Shown here: positions 6,716 through 15,305 of the stretch, piece by piece
How positions within the stretch are numbered: the stretch's first letter is position 1
Layout: every line of letters begins with the position of its first letter
Assembly: GCF_000741535.1 (NCBI RefSeq)
Contig: NZ_JGYQ01000007.1
Location: forward strand, 372,001-436,000
Origin: Bifidobacterium boum
GTDB lineage: Bacteria > Actinomycetota > Actinomycetes > Actinomycetales > Bifidobacteriaceae
Direction: 5' to 3'
Length of the DNA: 64,000 nt
Notes under the pieces: model-generated
Database searches by the model: none
What the model was told of the DNA's origin: nothing
The model's input: the letters and a program-made list of their open reading frames with translations, nothing else
Program-made: the position numbers and the translations under genes

Positions 6716-6984
6716 CCGTCTCGTACTCTGCCGAATGTGGCGCCATTCATGATATCGGATGCGGCAATTGCAGTGTCGGATGGCATGGATGACAGGCGCG
6801 CAGCGAGAGGCTTCCTTGCATTACTTCGTCGAATATTCACCTGCACGCCAATCGTCACAAAGTCAATTCCCCACCCTCCCCTGTCTACAGCCGGCGTTAC
6901 GTATGGACTATCCGGTTTCTCACCGGCCGACCGCTCACCGCCCTGCCACGCGGCTGCGGCTATCCCCCAAGGAGAGAACGAAGC
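6716..6984. other. Gap between the island genes and the MATE transporter
   Basis: No confident gene. The minus-strand frame of the 58-residue ORF continues here to about 6810. TCAATTCCCC at 6863-6872 also occurs in the tmRNA 3' end (1122-1131), a 10-bp match too short to call an attachment site. Confidence 0.4.
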
Positions 6985-8643
6985 ATGGCACACGCCAGCA
7001 ATACTCGGCACCATACCGCAGCAGCAATCGGCCCCGACCACACGACCAGCCCGGTCAGCCCCGACCGCACGACCAGCACGGTCGGGCAAGTCAGCGCTAC
7101 CCACCCAGTCGAGCCAGTCAGCACGACCCGCACAACGAAACCCATCGACACGAAACCAACCAATACGAAGCCAGCCAATACGAAGCCAACCGGCACGGAC
7201 GCCAACACTGGCGTCCATACCGAACCGACGCACACGACCGACCAAGCACATCCGCAGAATCCAGAGCAGCCCGCGCCATCCCGCGCACACTCCAACACCG
7301 GCAACCTGACCCACGGACCGCTGATCCCCGCCATGCTGCGCTTCTCCATCCCCTACCTCATCACCTGCTTCCTGCAAAGCTGCTACGAGCTGGTAGACCT
7401 GCTCATCGTCGGCAGATTCAACGGCGCGGATTCCGTATCCGCCGTATCCACCGGCAGCCAGATGACCCACCTGGTGACCGTCACCATCGTCGGCCTGACC
7501 ACAGGCGTCACCGTGACCATCAGCCACGCGATCGGCGCCAAGCGCATGGACAAGGTGCAACGCCAAATCGGGCAATCCATCCGACTGTTCGCCCTCGTCG
7601 CCATCATCGCCACCATCATCCTCGCCATATGCGCCGACCCGCTGCTGCGACTCCTGGCAACACCGCCGGAAGCCTTCAGCCAGGCACACGATTACGTGAC
7701 CATATGCTTCCTCGGTACTCCCTTCATCGTCGCATACAACGTGATCAGCGCGATATTCCGCGGATTCGGCGACTCACGGCACCCGATGTACTTCGTCGCC
7801 CTCTCCGGACTGCTGAATGTGGGGCTCGACCTCGCGTTCATCGGTGGCGCGCACATGCAAGCCGCCGGAGCCGCGCTCGCCACAGTCATCTCCCAAGCGT
7901 TCTCGGTCGCCGCCGCGCTCGTCTACCTGAAAATCGCGAACAGCGGCATTCGGTTGCGCACGACTGATCTCGCTTACGACTGGGCAGGCACTCGGCAAAT
8001 CCTGACCATCGGCACGCCAATCGCTCTTCAAGAACTGTGCATCCAAGTCTCGTTTATCGTCATCACCGCAATCGCTAACGGCCGCGGGCTGGAAATCTCC
8101 GCTTCCGTCGGCATCGTTGAGAAAGTCATCTCCTTCCTCTTCCTCGTCCCCTCGGCAATGCTGTCCACCGTGTCAGTGGTCGCCGGGCAGAATGCGGGCG
8201 CGCGGCAACATTCGCGCAGTAAAACAGCGCTGCGATACGGCATCACCATGTGTGTGGCATACGGTGCAATCGTGTGCATCGCCAGCCAGATCTGGGGCGC
8301 CGATATCGTGCGAATCTTCTCCCCCGACGACGAAACGGTGGTCAGGTACGGGGCGCAATATTTGAGCAGTTACTCCTTCGACTGCATCTTGGCGGGCGTG
8401 CACTTCTGCTTCAGCGGATTCTTCAGCGCTTACGGCAAATCCATGTACACGTTCGCGCACAACATCATATCGGTGTTGGCAGTGCGCATTCCAGGCGCTT
8501 ACGTCGCGTCCCTCTTGTGGCCGGGCAACCTGTTCCCGATGGGGTGTGCGGCGCCGCTCGGTTCGCTCCTGTCGATCCTGATTTGCGCGGCACTGTACTA
8601 TTGGCGATTCAGCAAGCGGCACCCGGCTGCGCTGGCGGCATGA
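6985..8643 (+). CDS. MATE-family multidrug/organic cation exporter with long disordered N-terminus
   Basis: A 552-residue membrane transporter of the MATE family, exporting substrates in exchange for Na+ or H+. The core starts near residue 108 (LTHGPLIPAMLRFSIPYLIT) and shows about twelve hydrophobic segments in two homologous halves, including ELVDLLIVGRFNGADSVSAV and GFGDSRHPMYFVALSGLLN, typical of the DinF/NorM-like group. Residues 1-107 are an unusual Thr/Pro/Asn-rich tail with KPTNTKPANTKPTGT repeats and no predicted membrane segment. The start has AAGGAGAG at 6969-6976, 8 nt before the ATG, which supports the long form. A core start at an internal Met would lack such a site. Substrate unknown. 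It stands alone between the island and a repeat array. Confidence 0.88.
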   Translation: MAHASNTRHHTAAAIGPDHTTSPVSPDRTTSTVGQVSATHPVEPVSTTRTTKPIDTKPTNTKPANTKPTGTDANTGVHTEPTHTTDQAHPQNPEQPAPSRAHSNTGNLTHGPLIPAMLRFSIPYLITCFLQSCYELVDLLIVGRFNGADSVSAVSTGSQMTHLVTVTIVGLTTGVTVTISHAIGAKRMDKVQRQIGQSIRLFALVAIIATIILAICADPLLRLLATPPEAFSQAHDYVTICFLGTPFIVAYNVISAIFRGFGDSRHPMYFVALSGLLNVGLDLAFIGGAHMQAAGAALATVISQAFSVAAALVYLKIANSGIRLRTTDLAYDWAGTRQILTIGTPIALQELCIQVSFIVITAIANGRGLEISASVGIVEKVISFLFLVPSAMLSTVSVVAGQNAGARQHSRSKTALRYGITMCVAYGAIVCIASQIWGADIVRIFSPDDETVVRYGAQYLSSYSFDCILAGVHFCFSGFFSAYGKSMYTFAHNIISVLAVRIPGAYVASLLWPGNLFPMGCAAPLGSLLSILICAALYYWRFSKRHPAALAA

Positions 8644-9413
8644 CGGTTCGATCATGGTTGATTGTCGGGCGTGCCGATGTGCTGGCTGTCGTTGACTGCA
8701 CGTGTTGATGAAGCGCACCGATGAGGACGGGGATGGGGGTGGTCGATGGTGACAGGAATGGTGACGAATCGAAGGGGACGGAGACGGGCGGGCCAAGAGC
8801 ACAGGTTGACAACACAGGCGCGACCAATGTATCCCCTCCGTTTTGTGAGTTGTCGTTCACCCAGTGAGGGATATAACCCGCTCATCAGCCAGTTCTGTCC
8901 GCCGACGCGCCCCATTGTGCGAGCGAATCCTCACATAACACGGGGTCCAAAACCAGAATCAACCTCCTCGACCGCTCCAACCACCCACATTGTGAGCGAA
9001 TCCTCACACAACACGGGTTCCGGATAAGAAATCCGTGCGTCCGACCGCCTCAACCACCCACTGTGTGAGCCAATCCTCACACAGAAGGGCACAGAAGGAC
9101 ATCAATCAGCGGATCCCGGGCCCCGCGAATCAGTGCGTAAGCCAATCCTCACCCGACGACTTGTGCGCGGGTGAGCATCGCGCATGCCACCACATGCGCA
9201 ACGGGCCACATCAACACCCAGCCCAACCAACCCGCACAAACCTGCGGACCGGCGCCATGCATGCGACGACTCACACGACGACTGCCAACGCGCGGTGTCT
9301 GACTGGCACGCTACGGTGTAGTCGTTTGGCACAATTGGGTGCCTGGCGTCTCTGCCACAAGGTCGGCGGCAGTCGCGACGGGCAGCACAACATAACCGGA
9401 GGGGTGGTTACAC
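8644..9413. other. 770-bp intergenic region holding a palindrome array
   Basis: No gene found. The left 270 bp are featureless; 8917-9199 is the array described separately; the right end holds the GGAGGGG ribosome binding site (9398-9404) of the next gene and GGCAC-N6-GTGCC (9328-9343). Confidence 0.6.
8917..9199. repeat. Palindrome array A1: four units at 72-73 bp plus one extra palindrome
   Basis: Cores with the form arm-N6-arm: around 8919-8938 (TGCGAGC type), 8990-9011 (TTGTGAG-CGAATC-CTCACAC), 9063-9082 (GTGTGAG-CCAATC-CTCACAC, part of a perfect 9-bp stem CTGTGTGAG/CTCACACAG) and 9133-9152 (degenerate). The GAGC positions are 8921, 8994, 9067 and 9139: spacing 73, 73, 72. The intervening sequence is also related between units 1 and 2 (AACACGGG...CAACCACCCAC). 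A further perfect palindrome GCGCATG-CCACCA-CATGCGC lies at 9180-9199, out of phase. Confidence 0.8.
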
Positions 9414-10505
9414 GTGTCTGGTATTCATGCAGCACATCGTCATGGTCGTCATGCAGCAGCACACGGCCTGTCCACAGCTGATCCGATCGAGCAATTATGG
9501 TCATTCGTCGCAGCTGCGGGCAATGCCGACGCCATCGTGTTTGACACGGAAACAACAGGAATCGGCAACAATGCCCGAATCATCGAAATCGGTGCGCTGC
9601 TCATCGGCGATGGCAATACGCCCATCTATGAGTATGACCAGTTGATCCAGCCGCATGCCAAACTGTCGGCAGGCATCACCGAACTGACGGGCATCACTGA
9701 TGCCGACCTTGCCGACCAACCTGACGCCGGATTCGTCATCCCCCAGTTCCTGACCGCAATCCGACCGCTATTGCTCATCGGACATAACGTATCGTTCGAT
9801 ATCAGGATGCTGAATATCGAGGGCGGCCTACTGGGCTGCCGTGAAGTCTCCAACGATTATCTCGACACGATGACCATATCCCACCGCATGTTCCCCAACG
9901 CCCCCAGCCGCTCGTTGCAAGAAGTAATGCGACTGCTCGGCATCAATGAAATCGAAGAGCATCGCGCAATCTCGGATGCCCGGCAGACATGGCAGTGTTT
10001 CCAACAGCTCAAACACATGAATCATCCGGTGGTGCTGTCCGGCGATGAGGCCGAGCAATCACGACGTCGCCATGCCGCAACGAAGCGACGCCGCACCAAT
10101 GCCTACATGCGCAGCTCGTATTTAAGCAACCGGGACACCACTCCGGTCAACGCCAAACCTGACGGCATGGTGATCGACCAGATGGTGTGCGGCGTCACCA
10201 TTTCCGGCGACACCGCGCATCAGGATGTACTCAGCCGATACGGGTATGACGCGTGGCTGTGGGTGACAGCCAGCCATGGCATCATTGAATCCGGCAAGAA
10301 CGCCGGGCATCCGACGCTGTGCGTTGCGCTTGACGGTGTTGAAATCGGGCGGATTCCCGCGCTCCAGGAAGAACGGCATCGCGGTCAGGTCCCGCCACAA
10401 GGCGCGGTGATGGTGGCGCACATCCCCAATACAAAGGCCGACCGGGAAAGCGGGATATACCGTCTGCGGCTCCAGATGCCCGCCGAAAACGACCGGGAGG
10501 ACTGA
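9414..10505 (+). CDS. DnaQ-family 3'-5' exonuclease with a C-terminal extension
   Basis: A 363-residue DEDDh exonuclease related to the epsilon subunit of DNA polymerase III. Motif I FDTETTG is near residues 42-48, motif II GHNVSFD near 123-129, motif III HRAISDA near 181-187: all catalytic acidic residues and the His are present. The extra ~110 C-terminal residues (VCGVTISGDTAHQDVL ... CVALDGVEIGRIPAL) form a separate domain with a faint resemblance to HIRAN-type DNA-end-binding folds. A GTG start at 9414 is chosen because GGAGGGG lies 9 nt upstream. It stands alone between two palindrome arrays. It may act in repair or proofreading; which polymerase it serves is unknown. Confidence 0.85.
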   Translation: MSGIHAAHRHGRHAAAHGLSTADPIEQLWSFVAAAGNADAIVFDTETTGIGNNARIIEIGALLIGDGNTPIYEYDQLIQPHAKLSAGITELTGITDADLADQPDAGFVIPQFLTAIRPLLLIGHNVSFDIRMLNIEGGLLGCREVSNDYLDTMTISHRMFPNAPSRSLQEVMRLLGINEIEEHRAISDARQTWQCFQQLKHMNHPVVLSGDEAEQSRRRHAATKRRRTNAYMRSSYLSNRDTTPVNAKPDGMVIDQMVCGVTISGDTAHQDVLSRYGYDAWLWVTASHGIIESGKNAGHPTLCVALDGVEIGRIPALQEERHRGQVPPQGAVMVAHIPNTKADRESGIYRLRLQMPAENDRED

Positions 10506-11002
10506 ACTGGTCCGGCCGGCGGTCTGGCTGGTCTGAACATCCTGGCTGGCTGAACTTGCTGTATTTGCCGAATCACCTACCACCGAATCGGTGGGTTGCG
10601 TACGCCAATCCATGCGCAGCCGTCTGTCCATTACACATGCCGCATCAATCTGGTGTACCGATGAGCAAGCCGCGTATGGCTTCACATACACAACGTGCCA
10701 TATCCTCACAAAACCAGAATCTCCGGCAAGAGTAATGGCAAGTTGCGTATGTCCCCGCATACGAGACTCGTGACATGCTCGTTAGACCGGCCCGCACATG
10801 TCGTCAAACGGTACGTTGCGTATGCCGCCGCATACACACCCGCCATATCCTCACAAAACCGGCCTGTCTCCTAGGATTACGGCACATCCTGTATGCCGCC
10901 ACATACGCAAGCCCGCACAAGCCAGCAACTCCCACGGAACCGGTATGAACCACATCAACGCTCGAACCAGCGCGCACGCGCCACCAACCGCCAAGCCCAC
11001 GC
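10506..11002. other. 497-bp intergenic region between convergent exonuclease and ftsQ genes
   Basis: No gene. It is mostly filled by palindrome array B (10598-10906). No ordinary T-tailed terminator for ftsQ or the exonuclease is visible, so the array hairpins could serve that role. Confidence 0.6.
10598..10910. repeat. Palindrome array B: five units at 71-74 bp
   Basis: Cores at 10598 (GCGTACG-CCAATC-CATGCGC, near-palindrome), 10672 (GCGTATG-GCTTCA-CATACAC), 10745 (GCGTATG-TCCCCG-CATACGA), 10818 (GCGTATG-CCGCCG-CATACAC) and about 10889 (CTGTATG-CCGCCA-CATACGC). Spacing is 74, 73, 73 and 71. Units 2 and 4 also share GCCATATCCTCACAAAACC just after the core. The centre is 6 nt in each unit, as in arrays A and C. 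Confidence 0.8.
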
Positions 11003-12376
11003 CTACTTGATGATCGGCCGCAACGGCGCCGAAACATCCACGGAATGCTTGTCGCCGATCACGTTCGGATCGTTGATGATCTTATCGACCACGGCTTTTT
11101 TGAGCTTCATCTGCGAGGCGTCTCCCCAGATAATGGAGAAGTTGCCGTTGTCGAGTTCGGTGGTGATGGAATCCTGCGTTTGCGCGGTGACTTTGTTCAC
11201 TCGCGCGCGCATGGCGGTGGACAGCGAGTCCAGCACTTTGATGGCTGTCACTACGGACCGGCTTTTCAGCCCTTTGGCCACGTCGTCGACTTCGATGACG
11301 GGAATCCCCGCTGTTGACGCGTTTTTCACCGAGTTGAGGATGCGTCCTTTGCCGTCGACCGCGGTGAGTGAGCCGTCCGGTGTTTTCAGCATGGCGGCCG
11401 GCTCTTGCGCACTGATTTGGACTTGCATCCCGTTGGGGTATTGTTTGGTTGCGGTCGCTTTGCTGACGCCCGGAATGCCGGCGAGCTGGGTTTCGACATC
11501 ATGCGTGGATACGAGCAGCAGGGATTTGCCGGCTTGTGCGGATGCGATGGATTCGACTTTACTCGAGCTGACCCACTCGTTGGCACCGCTGACGGTGATC
11601 TGGTCGGCGTTGAGCATGAGCATCGGCGAGAAGAACAGCGCCCACACGACACCTACGACGGCGGCGATGGATACGACGAGAATCGTCACACGTTTGATGG
11701 CCATGAGGATGGTCGCGTGTCTGCGCTCTTTGACTCGCTCGTTGAAATCCACGACTTTCGGACGCGCCGCCACACCTAGCGGACCGGTGGTTTCCTTGAG
11801 TGTTTTGGTGACGAAGTCCTCGCTGCGTAAGGTTCGTGCGTCCACAAATCCGGTTGCTCTGGATACTGAGCGTGAGGAGGTTGAGGCACCGCGCTCCGAA
11901 GCGGCGGCAGCGGAAACCCCGCTTGCCGACCGACTGCCGGCGACTCGCGGCGACGTGTCGGATTTCCGGCCTCTTACAGAGGAAAGAGTATTACGTCCCG
12001 TCCGGCGCGCTTGTTTTCCTGAAGCTGTTGCAGATGGTCTTCCCAGCGTTTTCCTTGCGGGTTTCCCCGCCATATTCCGGCGAATGGTCTCGGACGCTTG
12101 CCCCGGTTCGGTTTGTCGGGACGCACCGGCGTCGGCACGCGAGCCGACAACACGACCGGATACGGCGCGACCGGAACTTTGCCGCCTTGACACCGGACGG
12201 GCCGATGAGGCGTCACGGGCGCTGTCCAGCGGCGTATCCGATACCGCATTCGACCGGGCTGACAGGCTATCGGCATGCCCCGCCCCGGATCGCGCTGACC
12301 GCCCGATCCCGCGGCGTCGCCCGTCATCACGGGGCCCGTCACCGTTTTGCCTGCTTCGTGCCACGCGTCCTGGCAT
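11003..12376 (-). CDS. ftsQ: Cell division protein FtsQ with very long disordered N-terminus
   Basis: A bitopic membrane protein of the divisome that links FtsL/FtsB to the septal synthase. Of 457 residues, about the first 200 are Arg/Ser/Ala-rich and low complexity. One membrane segment (RVTILVVSIAAVVGVVWALF) lies near residues 222-245, followed by the POTRA domain (ADQITVSGANEW ... VETQLAGIPGVSKATATKQY) and the FtsQ beta domain. Usual FtsQ proteins have 250-330 residues. The ATG at 12376 lies one base after the murC stop, with GAGGG upstream; this is the last gene of the dcw transcript. FtsQ is a cytoplasmic-in protein, so the long tail would be cytoplasmic. Confidence 0.92.
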   Translation of the reverse strand: MPGRVARSRQNGDGPRDDGRRRGIGRSARSGAGHADSLSARSNAVSDTPLDSARDASSARPVSRRQSSGRAVSGRVVGSRADAGASRQTEPGQASETIRRNMAGKPARKTLGRPSATASGKQARRTGRNTLSSVRGRKSDTSPRVAGSRSASGVSAAAASERGASTSSRSVSRATGFVDARTLRSEDFVTKTLKETTGPLGVAARPKVVDFNERVKERRHATILMAIKRVTILVVSIAAVVGVVWALFFSPMLMLNADQITVSGANEWVSSSKVESIASAQAGKSLLLVSTHDVETQLAGIPGVSKATATKQYPNGMQVQISAQEPAAMLKTPDGSLTAVDGKGRILNSVKNASTAGIPVIEVDDVAKGLKSRSVVTAIKVLDSLSTAMRARVNKVTAQTQDSITTELDNGNFSIIWGDASQMKLKKAVVDKIINDPNVIGDKHSVDVSAPLRPIIK

Positions 12377-12377
12377 G

Positions 12378-13934
12378 TCAGCCCTCGCAGTTCTCGCGGT
12401 GGGCTTCCAGCGCGTGCAGCAGCACTGGCCCCATGGCAGTGATATCGCCGGCGCCTACAGTGAAGACCACGTCACCATGGTGGGCGCGCATCGCCATCAT
12501 GAGGGCGGCGGTATGCATATCGTCGACCGCTCGAATCCAGTCCGCCGGCTCGTGTTCGATACCTTGCGCGGCGTCCACGATGGTCTGCGCGGTGATATCT
12601 GGGAAATCCTCCTGCTTTTCACGTGCCGGATAAATGCCAGTGACGATCACATCGTCCGCGAGCGCGAGCGCTTGGGCGAATTCGCGTGCGAAGAATTTGG
12701 TGCGTGAGAACAGGTGCGGTTGGAACAGGACGCGGATGGTGGCGTCTGGGTAGCGTCGGCGTGCGGCGTTGAGGAGCGCGGTGATTTCGGTGGGGTGGTG
12801 CGCGTAGTCGTCGACGACGGTGACTTGTTTTTCTTGTCCGCGTACTTGGAAGCGACGGGATGCGCCGAGGAAGCTGCCGGCTGCTTGGGCTGCGGTGTCA
12901 GGGTCCATGCCGAGCAGGGTGGCGGTGATGATGGCGGCGGTGGCGTTGCGGGCGTTGTGTATGCCGGGAATCTTGAGGCTGACGGGGATGGCGTGTTCGT
13001 CGCCGGTCAGGGTGGCAGGCATGTCGATGGTGAATTGTTCTTCCCCGTTGCCGGCGTGTTCGCTTTCTGAGGTGATGGTGACGATGGTGGCGTCGGCGGC
13101 TTGAGCGACGGCGTCGGTGATGAGTTGGCGGCTTTGGGTGGTGTAGATGACGGTGCGGTGCATGACGGCGTCGTCGAGGCCGCGTAGGACGTCGAGAGCG
13201 CCGGGGTCGTCGGCGGTCATGACGATGTAGTCGCGAGCGTGTGACGCGTAGGCGACAAAGGCTTCGCAGTAGTGGTCGGGGGTGCCGTAGTGGTCGAGGT
13301 GGTCGGCTTCGGCGTTGGTGATGATGGCGATGGCGGGACGGTATTTGGCGAAGCTGCCGTCGGATTCGTCGGCTTCGGCGACGAGGACGCGGCCTGCTCC
13401 GGCGTGTCCGCCGTCGAGGGTTTGCCCGTCGGGGCCTTGGATGGTGCCGCCGATGGCGTAACTGGGGTCGGCGAGATCGTCGGTGCCGGCGTGGACGAGG
13501 ATGTGTGATAGCAGTGAGCTGGTGGTGGTTTTGCCGTGTGCTCCGGCGACGGCGACCGCATCATGATGGTTCATGAGCAGGGCAAGGATGTCGCTGCGGT
13601 GGACGATATGTGCACCATGTTCCGCTGCGGCGATGATTTCCGGGTTGTCTGGTTTGATGGCGCTGGAATATACCACTGTTGACGCGTCTCGAACATTGTC
13701 TGCCCGTTGACCGATTGCGACAGGAATGCCGAGCGTTTCGAGCCGTTCGGTTTTGGCGTTGTGTTCTCTGTCTGAACCGGTGACGTGGACGCCTTGCTCG
13801 TGGAGCATTTCGGCGAGGACGCTCATGCCTGCTCCCCCGATGCCGATGAAATGGGTGGTTCCCAGATCGTTGACGTGCTGGTCTTCGGTGAAGGCTGCGA
13901 CGGTCGGATCAAGCACGATGGGCTCTGTATTCAT
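12378..13934 (-). CDS. murC: UDP-N-acetylmuramate--L-alanine ligase
   Basis: Adds L-Ala to UDP-MurNAc, the first peptide step of peptidoglycan synthesis, in the cytoplasm. The 518-residue product has the NAD-like N-terminal fold GIGGAGMSVLAEMLHEQG, the ATP loop GAHGKTTTSSLL near residues 128-139, the central NAEADHLDHYG, and DDYAHHPTEI in the C-terminal domain, all diagnostic of MurC. I chose ATG 13934 (MNTEPIVLD); an upstream GTG at 14006 adds 24 residues without family similarity. It lies between murG and ftsQ in the usual dcw order. Confidence 0.95.
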   Translation of the reverse strand: MNTEPIVLDPTVAAFTEDQHVNDLGTTHFIGIGGAGMSVLAEMLHEQGVHVTGSDREHNAKTERLETLGIPVAIGQRADNVRDASTVVYSSAIKPDNPEIIAAAEHGAHIVHRSDILALLMNHHDAVAVAGAHGKTTTSSLLSHILVHAGTDDLADPSYAIGGTIQGPDGQTLDGGHAGAGRVLVAEADESDGSFAKYRPAIAIITNAEADHLDHYGTPDHYCEAFVAYASHARDYIVMTADDPGALDVLRGLDDAVMHRTVIYTTQSRQLITDAVAQAADATIVTITSESEHAGNGEEQFTIDMPATLTGDEHAIPVSLKIPGIHNARNATAAIITATLLGMDPDTAAQAAGSFLGASRRFQVRGQEKQVTVVDDYAHHPTEITALLNAARRRYPDATIRVLFQPHLFSRTKFFAREFAQALALADDVIVTGIYPAREKQEDFPDITAQTIVDAAQGIEHEPADWIRAVDDMHTAALMMAMRAHHGDVVFTVGAGDITAMGPVLLHALEAHRENCEG

Positions 13935-14039
13935 GATGGAAGGCACTGCTTTCTCTTGGTTGCTGTCCCTGTCTGTATGGCCATTATGGCATGACGGCTT
14001 GTACACTGTCCGGCCTTGTGGCGTGGTGGTGTTGCGTGG

Positions 14040-15209
14040 TTATCCGCGTGTTTTGGCGAGGTTGAGGATGTGGCGGGCCATGATGTCGGCGGCGTCACGG
14101 ATGCCGTACTGCCAGGCATGGTCGCCGAGTTCGTGCAAACGTTGCGGATTGTCGAGTAGTTCGGCGACGTGTCCACGTACCCATTCGGGGGTGAAATCGC
14201 TGTCATTGACGATGATTCCGCCGTCCGCGTCGACCACCGGTTGCGCATTGAACCGTTGTTCGCCGTTGCCGATCGGCAGGGGCACGTAGACGGCGGGCAA
14301 GCCGAGGGCGGTCAGTTCGCATACGGTGCCGGCGCCGGCCCTGCAAATCACGAGGTCGGCGCAGGCGAAGGCGAGGTCGATGCGTTCAAGGTATTGCGCG
14401 ACGTGATAGTCGCCCTGTCCTGCGTGCGTGGGGTCGAGGTCGTTGATTGCGTCCGCCCCGGCGGTAGCTGTCACGTCCGTGGTGACTTGGTCGATTTTGC
14501 CTTTGCCGGTCAGGTGGATTACTTGCGAGCGTTTGAGCAGGTCGGCGGCGGCTCCGGCGACCGCCTTGTTCAAGCTCAACGCGCCGAGCGAGCCACCGGT
14601 GACGACGACCACCGGGCGGTCGGGATCGATGCCCAGCTGGGATGCGGCCTGCGCACGAACCGTCGGGTAATCGGTTCTGATGTTCGCCGCCAGGCGTGCG
14701 ATGGACGGGCGCAACGGCAGGCCAACCCGCTCAATGGTGGTGGCGCTGCCGGGTTTCAAACCGGTGTGTTCGTATGCCGTGCCGATGAAGGACGCCCATT
14801 TCGCGCCGAGCTTGTTGGCCATGCCCGCGCGAGCGTTCTGCTCGTGGATCACTATGGGGATGCCCATCGCGCGGGCGACCGAATATACGGGGGCGGACGC
14901 GTACCCGCCGAAACCGACGACGACTTGCGCTCCGCGACGTTCCAGAATCGCACGCACTTTGCGTTTCTCACGGCTCCACCGCCATGGGAACGTGATCGCA
15001 TCTTTGTTTGGCCGCCGCGGGAACGGGACTTTCTCCACGGTGTCCAGCTCGTAACCAGCTTGCGGGACCAGATCATGCTCCAAACCGACCGCCGTGCCGA
15101 TGACGCTCAGTTTCGCGTCGGGTTCGAGCTTCTTGATCGCGTCTGCGACCGATAGGAGCGGGTTCACGTGTCCGGCGGTGCCGCCGCCTGCTAATACGAT
15201 ATTCGTCAT
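14040..15209 (-). CDS. murG: UDP-GlcNAc:undecaprenyl-PP-MurNAc-pentapeptide GlcNAc transferase
   Basis: Makes lipid II from lipid I at the inner membrane face. The 389-residue product has [10 protein letters not shown] at the N-terminus (acceptor-binding G loop), [12 protein letters not shown] near residue 130, and the donor-site [10 protein letters not shown] near 205. It is within the normal family length. Start ATG 15209 ([10 protein letters not shown]) is preferred over a GTG at 15221 because GAGGTGG lies 8 nt upstream of it. It follows ftsW and precedes murC, about 105 bp before the murC start. Confidence 0.95.
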   Translation of the reverse strand: MTNIVLAGGGTAGHVNPLLSVADAIKKLEPDAKLSVIGTAVGLEHDLVPQAGYELDTVEKVPFPRRPNKDAITFPWRWSREKRKVRAILERRGAQVVVGFGGYASAPVYSVARAMGIPIVIHEQNARAGMANKLGAKWASFIGTAYEHTGLKPGSATTIERVGLPLRPSIARLAANIRTDYPTVRAQAASQLGIDPDRPVVVVTGGSLGALSLNKAVAGAAADLLKRSQVIHLTGKGKIDQVTTDVTATAGADAINDLDPTHAGQGDYHVAQYLERIDLAFACADLVICRAGAGTVCELTALGLPAVYVPLPIGNGEQRFNAQPVVDADGGIIVNDSDFTPEWVRGHVAELLDNPQRLHELGDHAWQYGIRDAADIMARHILNLAKTRG

Positions 15210-15305
15210 GCTTGTGTCCACCTCGCGTATGCTTGGCTGATTAACCGTACAACCGGTATCAGTGTCGCCTTACCACTCTACCGCTACTCTTGGCTGGCGG
15301 CGGCG

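Noticed and set aside
6863..6872. Attachment site: TCAATTCCCC shared with the tmRNA 3' end (1122-1131)
   Set aside because: Ten bases is too short in 64 kb, flanking bases differ, and no integrase is present.
8917..9152. A CRISPR array
   Set aside because: Cores are only ~20 nt with ~53-nt intervening sequence that is itself related between units, there are few units, and no cas genes lie nearby.
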